In this document: positions 1 to 8,934 of the stretch, one piece after another
How the letters are laid out: each line of letters opens with the position of its first letter
Numbering within the stretch: the stretch's first letter is position 1
From: Marinilabiliaceae bacterium
Lineage (GTDB): Bacteria > Bacteroidota > Bacteroidia > Bacteroidales > Marinilabiliaceae
NCBI GenBank assembly: GCA_016933045.1
Contig: JAFGBR010000011.1
Span: 1-58,869, forward strand
Length of the DNA stretch: 58,869 nt
Direction: 5' to 3'
Program-made: the position numbers and the translations under genes
Notes under the pieces: generated by a model
Seen by the model: only the letters and a program-made list of their open reading frames with translations
Databases searched by the model: none
Told to the model about the DNA's origin: nothing

Positions 1-92
1 ACTGATTATCAGGGTTTTAAACAAATATTTTCAACTCTTATTTTGCTGTAAATCAATATTTTATGTCATTATTTAACGAACTATTGTCAAAA

Positions 93-123
93 AAAAGGGC
101 TGTTTTATAAAAACAGCCCTTTT
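93..123 (+). terminator. Rho-independent terminator, probably of a gene left of the window
   Basis: A 10-bp perfect G+C-containing stem (97-106 with 110-119, loop of 3) is flanked by an A run on the left and a T run on the right, so the hairpin can work in either direction. No gene is visible between position 1 and gltX, so it most likely ends a transcript entering from the left edge. The strand is uncertain because of the symmetry. Confidence 0.8.
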
Positions 124-216
124 AAGTATTTTTTATTAATATGACAATGAATTTATTTTATAATTATTTACTGTTTTATTATTTTATAAACATTTTAAGC
201 AAACTTTGAATTGTTA

Positions 217-224
217 TATCTTTG
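217..224 (+). promoter_or_regulatory. -7 box of the gltX promoter (TATCTTTG)
   Basis: TATCTTTG matches the Bacteroidota primary-sigma -7 consensus TAnnTTTG exactly. It lies 16 bases before the gltX ATG, so the leader would be only about ten bases. No good -33 TTTG is seen at the usual 18-21 base spacing; the T-rich stretch at 192-199 is the nearest candidate. Confidence 0.6.
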
Positions 225-240
225 CCACAAAATTTTTATA

Positions 241-1764
241 ATGTCAGAGAAACCAGTAAGAGTTAGATTTGCACCAAGCCCAACAGGGCCACTGCATATT
301 GGAGGTGTAAGAACTGCATTGTTCAATTATCTGTTTGCACGTAAACATGGTGGAACTTTTATTTTACGAATAGAAGATACCGACCAAACTCGTTTTGTTC
401 CCGGAGCAGAGGATTATATTAACGAAGCACTTGAATGGCTGGGAATAACAATTGATGAGGGAGTTAAGCAAGGAGGTCAATACGGTCCTTATAAGCAATC
501 TGAACGTCGTGATATTTACCGTAAATATGCTCAACAATTAATTGATTCAGGTTGGGCTTATTATGCATTTGACACTCCTGAACAATTGGATATTATGCGG
601 ACTAAAGCAGAGGCTGATAAAGAAACATTTGCTTACGACATAATTACCCGTAAATTATTAAGTAACTCACTTGTATTAAGCGAAAGTGAGACAAAACAAA
701 GAATTGAATCAGGCGAACCTTATGTCATTCGTTTTAAAATGCCCGAAAATGTTCAGGTTGTTGCCCAGGATTTAATTCGCGGTGAAGTGTCGTTCAATAC
801 TAACACATTAGATGATAAAGTACTTTATAAGTCGGCAGAAGATTTACCAACTTATCATTTGGCAAATATTGTTGATGATTATCTGATGAAAACATCGCAT
901 GTTATACGCGGTGAAGAGTGGCTGCCTTCACTTCCACTGCATGTGATGCTTTATAAGGGTTTAGGGTGGGAAAATGAGATGCCTCAATTTGCCCATTTGC
1001 CATTAATTTTAAAACCAAGTGGAAAAGGAAAATTGAGTAAGCGCGATGGCGATAAAGATGGTTTTCCTGTTTTTCCATTGGAATGGATATCGCCCGATGG
1101 TGAAGTTGCATCAGGTTATCGTGAATCAGGTTATTTCCCTGATGCAGTAATAAATATATTAGCATTATTGGGTTGGAATTCTGGTACTGAGCAGGAGATT
1201 TTTACTTTGGATGATCTTATTAATCAATTTTCTATTGAACGGGTTAATAAATCGGGTGCCCGTTTCGATCCTGAAAAGGCAAAATGGTTTAATCATCAGT
1301 ACCTTGTACAAAAGAACGATAGCGAGTTGTTTAAGACATTTAAACCTATACTTGAGTCGAAAGGTATTTCGATTGATACTGGCACTGGCGAACGAATTAT
1401 TGGTATGGTTAAAGAACGTGTTAATTTCGTTAGTGAGCTGTGGGAACAAACATCGTTTTTTTTCGATCCTCCATCTGCCTACGATGAAAAGGTGGTGAAG
1501 AAACGCTGGAAAGATGATGTACCTCAATTTCTTTTAGAGGTTTGCAATGTAATTGAACAGCAAAATAATTGGGAAGCTGAAACTATTAAATCGGCAGTTT
1601 CAGACTTGATTTCAGCGAAAGAAAAAAATTTCGGGACTGTTATGAATGCCCTTCGTTTAGCACTTGTTGGTGGCGGTTTTGGACCTGATTTGTTTACTAT
1701 TGTTGAGATACTTGGTAAAAGTGAAGTTGTTAGTCGTATTAAAAAGGCTGTAAATACAATTTAA
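241..1764 (+). CDS. gltX: glutamate--tRNA ligase
   Basis: This is a class I aminoacyl-tRNA synthetase that charges tRNA-Glu (and in organisms lacking GlnRS also tRNA-Gln). The protein is 507 aa, normal for the family. The N-terminal Rossmann fold shows the HIGH-type motif in PSPTGPLHIGG near residue 10, and the KMSKS-type loop is visible as KLSKRDG about residue 265. The C-terminal helical anticodon-binding region follows. The frame is open from a TTG at 211, but I start at the ATG at 241: MSEKPVRVRFAPSP is the canonical N terminus and the -7 promoter box overlaps the upstream codons. The window also carries a tRNA-Gln(TTG) gene; whether this enzyme is discriminating cannot be decided by eye. 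Transcribed alone or with the DsrE gene 73 bases downstream. Confidence 0.97.
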   Translation: MSEKPVRVRFAPSPTGPLHIGGVRTALFNYLFARKHGGTFILRIEDTDQTRFVPGAEDYINEALEWLGITIDEGVKQGGQYGPYKQSERRDIYRKYAQQLIDSGWAYYAFDTPEQLDIMRTKAEADKETFAYDIITRKLLSNSLVLSESETKQRIESGEPYVIRFKMPENVQVVAQDLIRGEVSFNTNTLDDKVLYKSAEDLPTYHLANIVDDYLMKTSHVIRGEEWLPSLPLHVMLYKGLGWENEMPQFAHLPLILKPSGKGKLSKRDGDKDGFPVFPLEWISPDGEVASGYRESGYFPDAVINILALLGWNSGTEQEIFTLDDLINQFSIERVNKSGARFDPEKAKWFNHQYLVQKNDSELFKTFKPILESKGISIDTGTGERIIGMVKERVNFVSELWEQTSFFFDPPSAYDEKVVKKRWKDDVPQFLLEVCNVIEQQNNWEAETIKSAVSDLISAKEKNFGTVMNALRLALVGGGFGPDLFTIVEILGKSEVVSRIKKAVNTI

Positions 1765-1837
1765 ATATCGATATGTTGAACCATTCTATATTTTATTTTA
1801 ATTATATAGTATGGTTTTATTTAACACTAAATTACTC

Positions 1838-2170
1838 ATGACACTATTATATATTAATTCCGATCAAATGGGGCAGGGCGATGCCGAACTTGGAACGAAA
1901 TTAATGAGAGTTTTTTTTGAAAATCTTGTTAATTCTGATGTGGAAATTGATTATATCGTCTGCATTAATTCTGCAATTAATATTACAACAAAAGGGAGTT
2001 CAGTAATAGATTACCTAAAAAAGTTACAGGATGCCGGTGCTAAAATTTCATCATGCGGAACTTGTTTAGATCATTATAATAAACGTGATGATTTAATTAT
2101 AGGTGTGGTAGGTACAATGAAACAAACCATTGAATTATTAGTTGAAGCTGATAAAGTTATAAGACCCTAA
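1838..2170 (+). CDS. DsrE family protein, YedF-like
   Basis: A small cytoplasmic protein of about 110 aa that matches the C-terminal DsrE-like domain of YedF proteins: it opens with LLYINSDQMGQGDAELG and carries the cysteine motif SCGTCLDHY near residue 80. YedF proteins are normally a TusA domain plus this domain and are linked to selenium or sulfur transfer; here the TusA half is absent. An in-frame ATG at 1811 would add nine residues, but the family pattern begins at the second Met, which I chose. It follows gltX on the same strand and converges on the ThuA gene. The two cysteines in CGTC are the likely working residues. The sulfur-related role is inferred from the family and from the rhodanese flavoprotein nearby. 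Confidence 0.8.
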   Translation: MTLLYINSDQMGQGDAELGTKLMRVFFENLVNSDVEIDYIVCINSAINITTKGSSVIDYLKKLQDAGAKISSCGTCLDHYNKRDDLIIGVVGTMKQTIELLVEADKVIRP

Positions 2171-2183
2171 AGTTTATGTGGTT

Positions 2184-2885
2184 TTATTTAGTAAGGTATT
2201 TGATTGCCTGATAAATGATTTTTTGATAATTGCAATTAGTAAACGCTCTTTTGTCATGACCAATTTGGATGTAAATTACTTTAGAATTTTCTACATCTCG
2301 AATCCATGCCAAATAAGGCATATTGCCAATGCGATCGGTTGTTAATAACGGTTGTGAATCATCAAGAATCAGGCAATTATCATAGGTTTCATCAACTATA
2401 ACAAAGTTATTTATTCCTTTAGTTACCGGATGGTTTACATCTGTTATTTTAACTGGAATAGTTACATTATGTTCGAAAGTAGATGCGCCATTAACTGAAT
2501 CTTCCCTGAAATATTTACCGCCTATTATGGTTTTAAATGAATCCCAGTTTTGATACGAAACCAACGAATGATGTATAAATAACATTGGTTTTCCTTTTTT
2601 AAGCAATTGAAAATATGCTGCCTTTTGGGGTTCAGTTATTGAATCATATAAATCGTAGAATACCAAGGCATCGAAATTATCGGTAAAACCTTGTTCAATC
2701 CACTCATTAGCTTTAGGTTGGATAACGTGTTGATATTTGATTCCATTAAAATGGTTGAACATTTCGAAGAATGTACTGTCGGGAATCTTTCGTTCACTGG
2801 ATATTAGTAAAATGTTTATTGGTTTTTTATTACAGCTAATTAATAAAAATAATATCAATATAAGATTACAAAGTCTTATTTTCAT
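2184..2885 (-). CDS. ThuA-domain lipoprotein
   Basis: A secreted lipoprotein of about 233 aa. The leader ends in a lipobox (LLISC), so the mature protein would start at the Cys and be membrane-anchored outside the cytoplasm. The body matches the ThuA (trehalose-utilisation-like, glutamine-amidotransferase-fold) family: FDALVFYDLYD, a FIHHSL stretch, IGGKYF, HPVTKGI and the C-terminal IGHDKRAF followed by a final helix. ThuA proteins are often found with sugar metabolism genes and lack a firmly established reaction. A Met four codons upstream (at 2897) is an alternative start; the second Met gives a typical lipoprotein leader. It lies downstream of the CoA-disulfide-reductase-like gene but beyond that gene's terminator, so is probably a separate unit. 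Confidence 0.8.
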   Translation of the reverse strand: MKIRLCNLILILFLLISCNKKPINILLISSERKIPDSTFFEMFNHFNGIKYQHVIQPKANEWIEQGFTDNFDALVFYDLYDSITEPQKAAYFQLLKKGKPMLFIHHSLVSYQNWDSFKTIIGGKYFREDSVNGASTFEHNVTIPVKITDVNHPVTKGINNFVIVDETYDNCLILDDSQPLLTTDRIGNMPYLAWIRDVENSKVIYIQIGHDKRAFTNCNYQKIIYQAIKYLTK

Positions 2886-2982
2886 TGTGTTATACATTTC
2901 TGTTTAGGAATGTACAATTTGCAACCAAATTGATTAAATGTCAACCTTGATTTATGTAATATCTAACAGATAGCTGTATCAA

Positions 2983-3026
2983 TAAAAAAAAACCGCCAAT
3001 CAAGTTTTAATAAACTTTATTGGCGG
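2983..3026 (-). terminator. Rho-independent terminator of the rhodanese flavoprotein gene
   Basis: A long stem (2993-3007 with 3012-3026, GC-rich at its base CCGCC/GGCGG) is followed on the minus strand by a run of T (A run at 2984-2992 on the plus strand). It begins about 20 bases after the stop of the gene at 3049-5331. Confidence 0.85.
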
Positions 3027-3048
3027 CCGAAATTAATCTAACAACAGA

Positions 3049-5331
3049 TTATCTTTTTTGCATCATCATTTGCATTATTCCGCCCCCATTTTTTACATTT
3101 AAGAACCCCGATTGTTTTAATAATTGTTGAGCATAAGACGAACGGGCTCCTGTTGCACAATAAACAATTATATCTCTGTTTTTATTGCCTAATTGATTTA
3201 TTTGCTGATGCAGTTCATCAAGTGGAATATTAACAGAACCCGGGTAAGCTCCACTTTTATATTCCTGTATTGTTCGTACGTCTATAACTAATGGTTCATT
3301 CGATTCAGCAGGTTGTTCCTTTTGTTTTAACTTAGACATCATTGACGAGACCCCACCTCCGTTTTTAACATTGGCATAACCTAATTGTTGCAGAAACATT
3401 TGAGCATAAGCGGATCGTGCACCTGATGCACAATAAAAAATTATTTCTCTCGATGGATTATTTCCCAGTTCAATATATCGTTTTTCAATTTCGTCTAATG
3501 GAATATTTATTGCATCCGGTACAGCTCCCAATCTAAACTCTCCGGCAGTTCTTACATCGACAATAATTGTGCTGTTGTCGGGTTTGCTTTCTTTTGTTGT
3601 AACCTGAATATTTTCTTCGGATTCTTCTTCAATAGTTTTAGGGTCAACAGGTAAAAGGTCAACTTTAAAATTTTTGAACCCTAAAGTACGAGCATATCGT
3701 TGTATCGAAATAAACCCTCCCGAGATATTTATAACATTTGAAAATCCCATCCCTATAAGAGTTCTTAATGCCTGATGTCCTTTTTTCCCATTATCATCTA
3801 GCACCAGAATAAGACGATCTTTTGGTAACTTTCCTGCTTCGTCAGTAATTATCTCAAGTGGAATGTGAATAGAGCCTTTAATGTGATTTTTCTCATAGGC
3901 AAAATAGTCTCTTACATCGACAAAAACAACTGTTTTTTTGTCAATCAGTTCATCGAGTTCTGATACTGTAACAGATGGACTAAAACCACTAATTTTGTTT
4001 TCGGCTGTGTAAGCTGCCATATTAAGAGCATCATTTGCTGTTCCAATTGGTGGTGAATAAGCAAAATCAACATCGGCTAAATCGTAAATGGTCATTTTTG
4101 CAGCCGCCGCAGTAGCAATTACATCAAGTCGTTTATCGGCACCTTTGTAACCTGTTGTTTGTCCTCCTAATATAACCCCTGTTTTTTTATCGTATACCAT
4201 CATTACCGTAACAGTTTCAGCTCCCGGATAGTATGAAGTATGATGCTCCTTGTGAACAACAACTGCATCGGCATCAATACCGGCAATGCGAGCCTGCTTT
4301 AATGATAATCCGGTAGTTCCGGCAACAGCTTCGAACACACGCACAACCGATGTTCCAAGAGATCCTTTGTAGTTGTGGCTGCCTCCCAGTGCATTTTCGG
4401 CAGCAATACGTCCTTGTCGGTTTGCAGGACCAGCCAATGGGATACGTACTTTTTTCCCCATAACCCGGTGTTCAATTTCAATCATATCGCCGGCTGCATA
4501 AATATCGGTATCACTGGTTTGTAGTTGAGCATTCACTTTTAGTCCACCCGATTTTCCAATTTCGAGACCTGTTTCTTTGGCCAGTTGAAGTGTTGGACGA
4601 ACACCTATTGAGAGAATAACCATATCGGCATCAAGTATCGATCCATCGCTTAATCGAACGCTATCTTGCTTAATTTCATTCACACTTACATTTGTTCGTA
4701 TATTTATACCAAACGAAGCCATTTCACTTTCAATAAAGCCAGCCGTTTCGGCTTCCATTATAGCCATTACATGAGGCATTGTTTCAACTACACTAACTGA
4801 CAACCCTCTTTTTGCTAATGCTTCAACCATTTCAAGTCCTATAAAACCACCACCTACAACAACGGCAGTTTGTGGTTTTTCATCGTTAATATAACGAGCT
4901 ATTTTGTCCATATCTTCCAAAGTCCACAATGTAAATACATGTTCGTGGTTGGCTCCCGGTATTTCAGGTTTTATTGGTCTACCCCCTTGTGCGAGAATTA
5001 ATTTGGAATATTCAAATGTTTTTTGTTCACCACTGCGAGTGTCAACAGTTTTTATTTTGTGGTTTTCTTTATCGATTGATGATACCAGTGTGTGTGTGTA
5101 TACATCAACATTGTATTGCTCTTTAAAACTTTCGGGACTTTGTAAAATAAGTTTTGATCTACTTTTAATGTCACCTCCAATATAGTATGGTAGGCCACAG
5201 TTAGCAAACGAAATGTCGGGCCCTGCTTCAATCATAGTAATCTCAGCTGTTGCGGATATTCTTCTTGCCTTTGCAGCAGCCGTTGCTCCGGCTGCGACCC
5301 CTCCAATTATTAAAATTTTTTCGGCATTCAT
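3049..5331 (-). CDS. CoA-disulfide reductase-like flavoprotein with three rhodanese domains
   Basis: A 760-aa cytoplasmic FAD- and NAD(P)H-dependent oxidoreductase of the CoA-disulfide reductase / NADH oxidase group. The FAD Rossmann motif is at residues 8-20 (IIGGVAAGATAAA), the single redox Cys is C45 in NCGLPYYIGG, the NAD site is VVVGGGFIGLEMVE about residue 165, and the second FAD motif YAAGD is about residue 280. A dimerisation domain follows to about 440. Three rhodanese domains come next: the first (about 460-550) has lost its catalytic Cys (LVLDDNGKKG), while the second and third have intact active loops, C634 in CASGARS and C725 in CATGARS. The last two resemble each other closely, both ending in NVKNGGG, which suggests an internal duplication. 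Known relatives usually carry one rhodanese domain. A role in persulfide or CoA-disulfide handling is inferred. Monocistronic, with its own promoter and terminator. Confidence 0.88.
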   Translation of the reverse strand: MNAEKILIIGGVAAGATAAAKARRISATAEITMIEAGPDISFANCGLPYYIGGDIKSRSKLILQSPESFKEQYNVDVYTHTLVSSIDKENHKIKTVDTRSGEQKTFEYSKLILAQGGRPIKPEIPGANHEHVFTLWTLEDMDKIARYINDEKPQTAVVVGGGFIGLEMVEALAKRGLSVSVVETMPHVMAIMEAETAGFIESEMASFGINIRTNVSVNEIKQDSVRLSDGSILDADMVILSIGVRPTLQLAKETGLEIGKSGGLKVNAQLQTSDTDIYAAGDMIEIEHRVMGKKVRIPLAGPANRQGRIAAENALGGSHNYKGSLGTSVVRVFEAVAGTTGLSLKQARIAGIDADAVVVHKEHHTSYYPGAETVTVMMVYDKKTGVILGGQTTGYKGADKRLDVIATAAAAKMTIYDLADVDFAYSPPIGTANDALNMAAYTAENKISGFSPSVTVSELDELIDKKTVVFVDVRDYFAYEKNHIKGSIHIPLEIITDEAGKLPKDRLILVLDDNGKKGHQALRTLIGMGFSNVINISGGFISIQRYARTLGFKNFKVDLLPVDPKTIEEESEENIQVTTKESKPDNSTIIVDVRTAGEFRLGAVPDAINIPLDEIEKRYIELGNNPSREIIFYCASGARSAYAQMFLQQLGYANVKNGGGVSSMMSKLKQKEQPAESNEPLVIDVRTIQEYKSGAYPGSVNIPLDELHQQINQLGNKNRDIIVYCATGARSSYAQQLLKQSGFLNVKNGGGIMQMMMQKR

Positions 5332-5362
5332 ATCTGTTGTTGTTTAGTTTCTATTTCTGCAA

Positions 5363-5370
5363 CAAAAGTA
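5363..5370 (-). promoter_or_regulatory. -7 box upstream of the rhodanese flavoprotein gene (TACTTTTG)
   Basis: On the minus strand TACTTTTG fits TAnnTTTG exactly, 32 bases upstream of the ATG at 5331. The -33 element is weak. Confidence 0.55.
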
Positions 5371-5506
5371 GAATGCCATTATTTTTAATTGAAGAATATT
5401 ACATTGAAGTATTATAGTGAAAAAATTGAAGTTTGATAGTTTTATAATTAAGATAGGTGTTGGGTTTATATATATAATAGTATTTAAAATGAATAATAAT
5501 TGGATA

Positions 5507-7054
5507 TTATTTTGTTTTATAACCAATGTATTCGTTAAATAGCTTTGTAATTGATTTAGTTTCTCCCATAATAGTAAGAATGTCGTTTTCCTGTAATAGT
5601 GTTGTTCCGTTTGGAGCAAATGTTTTATTGTTTCGTTCTATTAGTGCAACTAAAACGTCTTTAGGAAGTTGTACATCTTTTAACATACGTCCTATCATTA
5701 ATCCCTGCGAAGTATTATTTAAGAGTTTAATGGTTATAAACCGCTCATTTTGAAGCATATATTCCTTTATTTCGCGGTGACTGTCCATTTTAATAATGGT
5801 TTCGACAAATTGTTCCTGTTCAACAATATCAATAAGTCGCGATAACATTCTTAATTGTTGTTTTGGTTTATCTTCAGGGTTTATAAGAAAATAGCATATA
5901 TAAGTTGGTTTAGATATTACACGATCAATTATGGTTGAAGTTACTACAAACGGTTTTTTTGATACAACTATTTGCATTGATGGCTGAATAACATCTTTAT
6001 ATTTTGCGTGAAAAACCAAAACTCCGGGTAAAGATATAACGGACTCATCAGATGGATTTCTCAAAAATTTTTGACGTACTACTTCTTTTTTTTCTTTTAA
6101 AATTGTTTCGAAGGTATCTGAAATTTTATCAATTATTTTTTCAAGATAAACAGGAGTATTAACAATGCTAATTTTTGAATTTATTACTGTTTCATCGAAT
6201 GGATCGCCTTGGCGAAGGCCTTTTTCTTTTAGAATTGACATAAATTCATTTTCAAGCTCATCGTATTGATATTTACCCAATAGTGCAAACCAGTGAAAGA
6301 TTGCTCCTTCACGTTTAACTTTTGAGCGCGCATGAAAATGGTACCAAAGAACACCTAGAATAATAATACCGGAAGTAAATAATACCGGCATCCAACCTAA
6401 ATAAATAATTAGTATAAATGAAATAATTATACCTGCAATTTGCATATATGGATAAAAAGGTGATGTATAACCGGGGTCGTATGATTCTATTTTGCTGTTT
6501 CGGAAAACAATAACTGAGAAATTAATAAACATAAAAATGAGCAGTTGAAAAGTACTTGCAAGTTTTACAATGCCTTCTTCTGATATCAATAATAAATACT
6601 GCCAGAATAGCAATTATAAATGTAACAAATACTTTTTGAAGGGCAGATGTTTTTTTTGCACCAACTAAATTTAAACCCATAAAAAATAGTGTAGCAATTA
6701 TTGCAATCGTTTTTACAGGCACATTCCAAAAAATAGCAGCATATGCTCCAATACCAATAATAGCAAAAGCTGTTTTAAACATTAAAGCAAAATAGGTTCC
6801 TAGTCCGCCAATGGTTCCCATTAGTGGGCCGAGACTGCGGTCGAGAAAGAAATATGCACCACCCGAACGAGGTAATGCGGTTGAAATTTCGGCAATATTA
6901 ACAACCCAGCCAATAAATAAGCCAAAAAAACTGAGGGGCCGGTATAATGCGATGCAATACCTGGTAATAAAAAGAAACCTGAACTAAACATAGCTCCTGT
7001 ACTAATGGCAAATACATCAAACAATCCTAACTCTTTTTTTAACTGTTTTTTCAT
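5507..7054 (-). pseudogene. APC-family amino acid permease with EIIA-like and RCK_C domains, disrupted
   Basis: The remains of one gene lie in three reading frames. From the ATG at 7054 the first part encodes TM1-2 of an APC permease (GAMFSSGFFLLPG). Near 6900 the frame changes; the next part (AEISTALPRSGGAYFFLD without a start, then the segment ending near 6600) covers about TM3-6. A second break near 6600 jumps to EGIVKLASTFQLLIF, which belongs around TM10 of such permeases, followed by two TM segments. After this an intact C-terminal region of about 280 aa has a PTS EIIA-like domain (VFHAK keeps a candidate phosphorylatable His; QLRMLSRLIDIVEQEQF) and an RCK_C/TrkA-C domain ending ENDILTIMGE. 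About 150 residues (roughly TM6-9) are missing at the second junction, so this is not just two sequencing slips. The C-terminal half could still be translated from an internal start near 6613 but would be a stub. Confidence 0.82.
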
Positions 7055-7251
7055 GTCATTAGTTTTTTTCTGTTTTCAGGTTGCGTTTCTATTTGAAGTA
7101 AAATTTTTTTATTGGGTGATTATAAGTAAATATAGCGAACTAGTTTTTACTGTCCAATAGAAATTTTTGCAGATCTATTGCATATATAAAAATATTATGC
7201 TTATTAAAGTATGATGTTGTTAATCAGGTTCTTATTCTTTTTGTTTTTTGA

Positions 7252-7283
7252 TTTGCAATTAGTTACATTTTTTTATATATTCG
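7252..7283 (+). promoter_or_regulatory. Promoter of the conserved hypothetical gene at 7314
   Basis: A -33 TTTG at 7252-7255 and a -7 TATATTCG at 7276-7283 (one mismatch to TAnnTTTG) are separated by 20 bases, the expected spacing. The ATG is 31 bases further on. Confidence 0.55.
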
Positions 7284-7313
7284 ATGCGAATGGATTTATA
7301 GATTAAATAAATT

Positions 7314-8027
7314 ATGCCATATCGCAGGTTGCCAAATACAGATTTAGCACGACTTAGAGCGTTACAAACAGCTAATAAAAAAGCGGCTACAGTATCACCT
7401 TTTGACCTGCCATTTGCACAACGTTATTTTTTAGAATTACAAGCCTTTCTGCCTCAGTTTAAGCAGACAATTGATCAGTATAATTTTAGTAAAAACCGAC
7501 AGGCTCAGGTCGGAAAGCTATTGTTAGAACAGTTTAGGTCAGCTCGTTTGTATTTGTCGCATTTTATACAGGTTTTTAATTTTTGTATTCAACGAAATGA
7601 ATTAAAACCCGAAGCACGAACTTTTTTAGGATTAAATGTTAATGAAAAGTCAATACCCGATTTAGGAACAGAACAGCAATTGATTGAGTGGGGAGATAAT
7701 GTTATTAAAGGTGAAGAAAAAAGAATGGCATCGGGGGGCACTCGTATATATAACCCTTCTATTGCTATTGTTAAAGTGAAATACGAGCAGTTTTTTGAGT
7801 CGTATAATAGTCACAAGAACTTGCAGATAACAACTCAAAAGCATCACGAAAAAGTAGCCGAAATGCGAAGAAAAGCCGATCAATTAATTCTAAATATTTG
7901 GAATGATGTTGAATCGAAATATGAAGATTTACCTTCGGAAAAGAGACGAATAAAATGTACTGAATTTGGCATTATTTATTTTCTTCGAAAACATGAGCGA
8001 GAAGAGATTGCTAATTCGAAATCATGA
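7314..8027 (+). CDS. conserved hypothetical protein (Bacteroidota type)
   Basis: A 237-aa soluble, basic, mostly helical protein without signal peptide or membrane segment. It begins MPYRRLPNTDLARLRAL, a start I recognise as common to an unnamed Bacteroidota protein family, and has a long helix-rich middle (VGKLLLEQFRSARLYLSHF), a loop with RMASGGTRIYNP, then a possible coiled coil (HHEKVAEMRRKADQLILNIW). I know of no function. The start is supported by a good promoter at the right distance. Its 3' end overlaps the convergent CPBP gene by 17 bases. Confidence 0.8.
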   Translation: MPYRRLPNTDLARLRALQTANKKAATVSPFDLPFAQRYFLELQAFLPQFKQTIDQYNFSKNRQAQVGKLLLEQFRSARLYLSHFIQVFNFCIQRNELKPEARTFLGLNVNEKSIPDLGTEQQLIEWGDNVIKGEEKRMASGGTRIYNPSIAIVKVKYEQFFESYNSHKNLQITTQKHHEKVAEMRRKADQLILNIWNDVESKYEDLPSEKRRIKCTEFGIIYFLRKHEREEIANSKS

Positions 8028-8934
8028 TGACTTTTTTGTGTATTGGTTTTATTGTCAATAATAATGCTATAAATAAAACAAAACTACTAATGTAAATAAT
8101 TGGATCTGATGATTCATTTAATTTAATTTCTAATGGGTTAATACCGGGATAGGTTGATTGGTAGTAGTAAAATGATGCTAATGCGACACCGTTATTAATA
8201 AAATGAGCAAAAACAGGCAGCCATAGCGATTGACCCCAAAAGAGCATATACCCCAAGGCAATTCCTAATATAAATCGAGGTAAAAAGGTTAGAAATTGCA
8301 TGTGAATGGCACTAAATATAAATGCAGTAATTATTATTGCAATATGTCCGTTTCTCATCCATTGTGTTAATTTGTTTTGTAAAACACCACGAAACAACAA
8401 CTCCTCGCAAAATGCAGGCAAAAAAACCATGATAGCAACATTTACAACAATAGTTGATGTGTTATTCGCAATTAAAAGCCTGTATGTGAGTTCATTTAAC
8501 TCTTTTTCGCCCGATTTTATCCAATTTTCTAATCCTGCGAGCGATTCGGGTAGTTTTAATTGATTGTTTATTATGGCGGTTTGCTCTATAAAGGGTAGGC
8601 TTATGATAATTATTAATAGAGCAATAATGTAGAGCGATTTAGGTTTAGGCGATAGTAGTATTTTATAATCAGTTTCATTGCCAAAGTGTTTTAAGTAAAT
8701 GAGCGAAGGGGCAAAAAACATAAAAAAAACCTGTATTACCTGGCTTAATTTTAAAAAACCTATATTATTATTTATGGCTTGCGGATTTTCAATAAAACTT
8801 TTCCCATACATTGTTATGCCAATTATTGAAGTAATAAATAATGATACTGTGAGTCCAATCAATATCATTAAAAACAGAATAATTAGTTGTTTTGCAGTTG
8901 AAAAATTTTGTTTGGTGTGTAATTGTTTAATCAT
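8011..8934 (-). CDS. CPBP family intramembrane metalloprotease
   Basis: A 307-aa multi-pass membrane protein of the CAAX protease / bacteriocin-processing (CPBP, ABI) family. The three family motifs are present in order: EELLFRG (EExxxR), a FIFSAIHMQ segment (FxxxH) and HFINNG (HxxxN/B), which together form the metal-dependent active site inside the membrane. About seven or eight hydrophobic segments are visible. Substrates of bacterial members are mostly unknown. It is translationally coupled to the M28 peptidase upstream: the ATG shares an ATGA with that gene's stop. Its 3' end overlaps the convergent gene at 7314-8027. Confidence 0.9.
   Translation of the reverse strand: MIKQLHTKQNFSTAKQLIILFLMILIGLTVSLFITSIIGITMYGKSFIENPQAINNNIGFLKLSQVIQVFFMFFAPSLIYLKHFGNETDYKILLSPKPKSLYIIALLIIIISLPFIEQTAIINNQLKLPESLAGLENWIKSGEKELNELTYRLLIANNTSTIVVNVAIMVFLPAFCEELLFRGVLQNKLTQWMRNGHIAIIITAFIFSAIHMQFLTFLPRFILGIALGYMLFWGQSLWLPVFAHFINNGVALASFYYYQSTYPGINPLEIKLNESSDPIIYISSFVLFIALLLTIKPIHKKVIMISN

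Noticed and set aside
902-1527. Several minus-strand frames opposite gltX
   Set aside because: They overlap the conserved gltX coding sequence fully and have no recognisable family.
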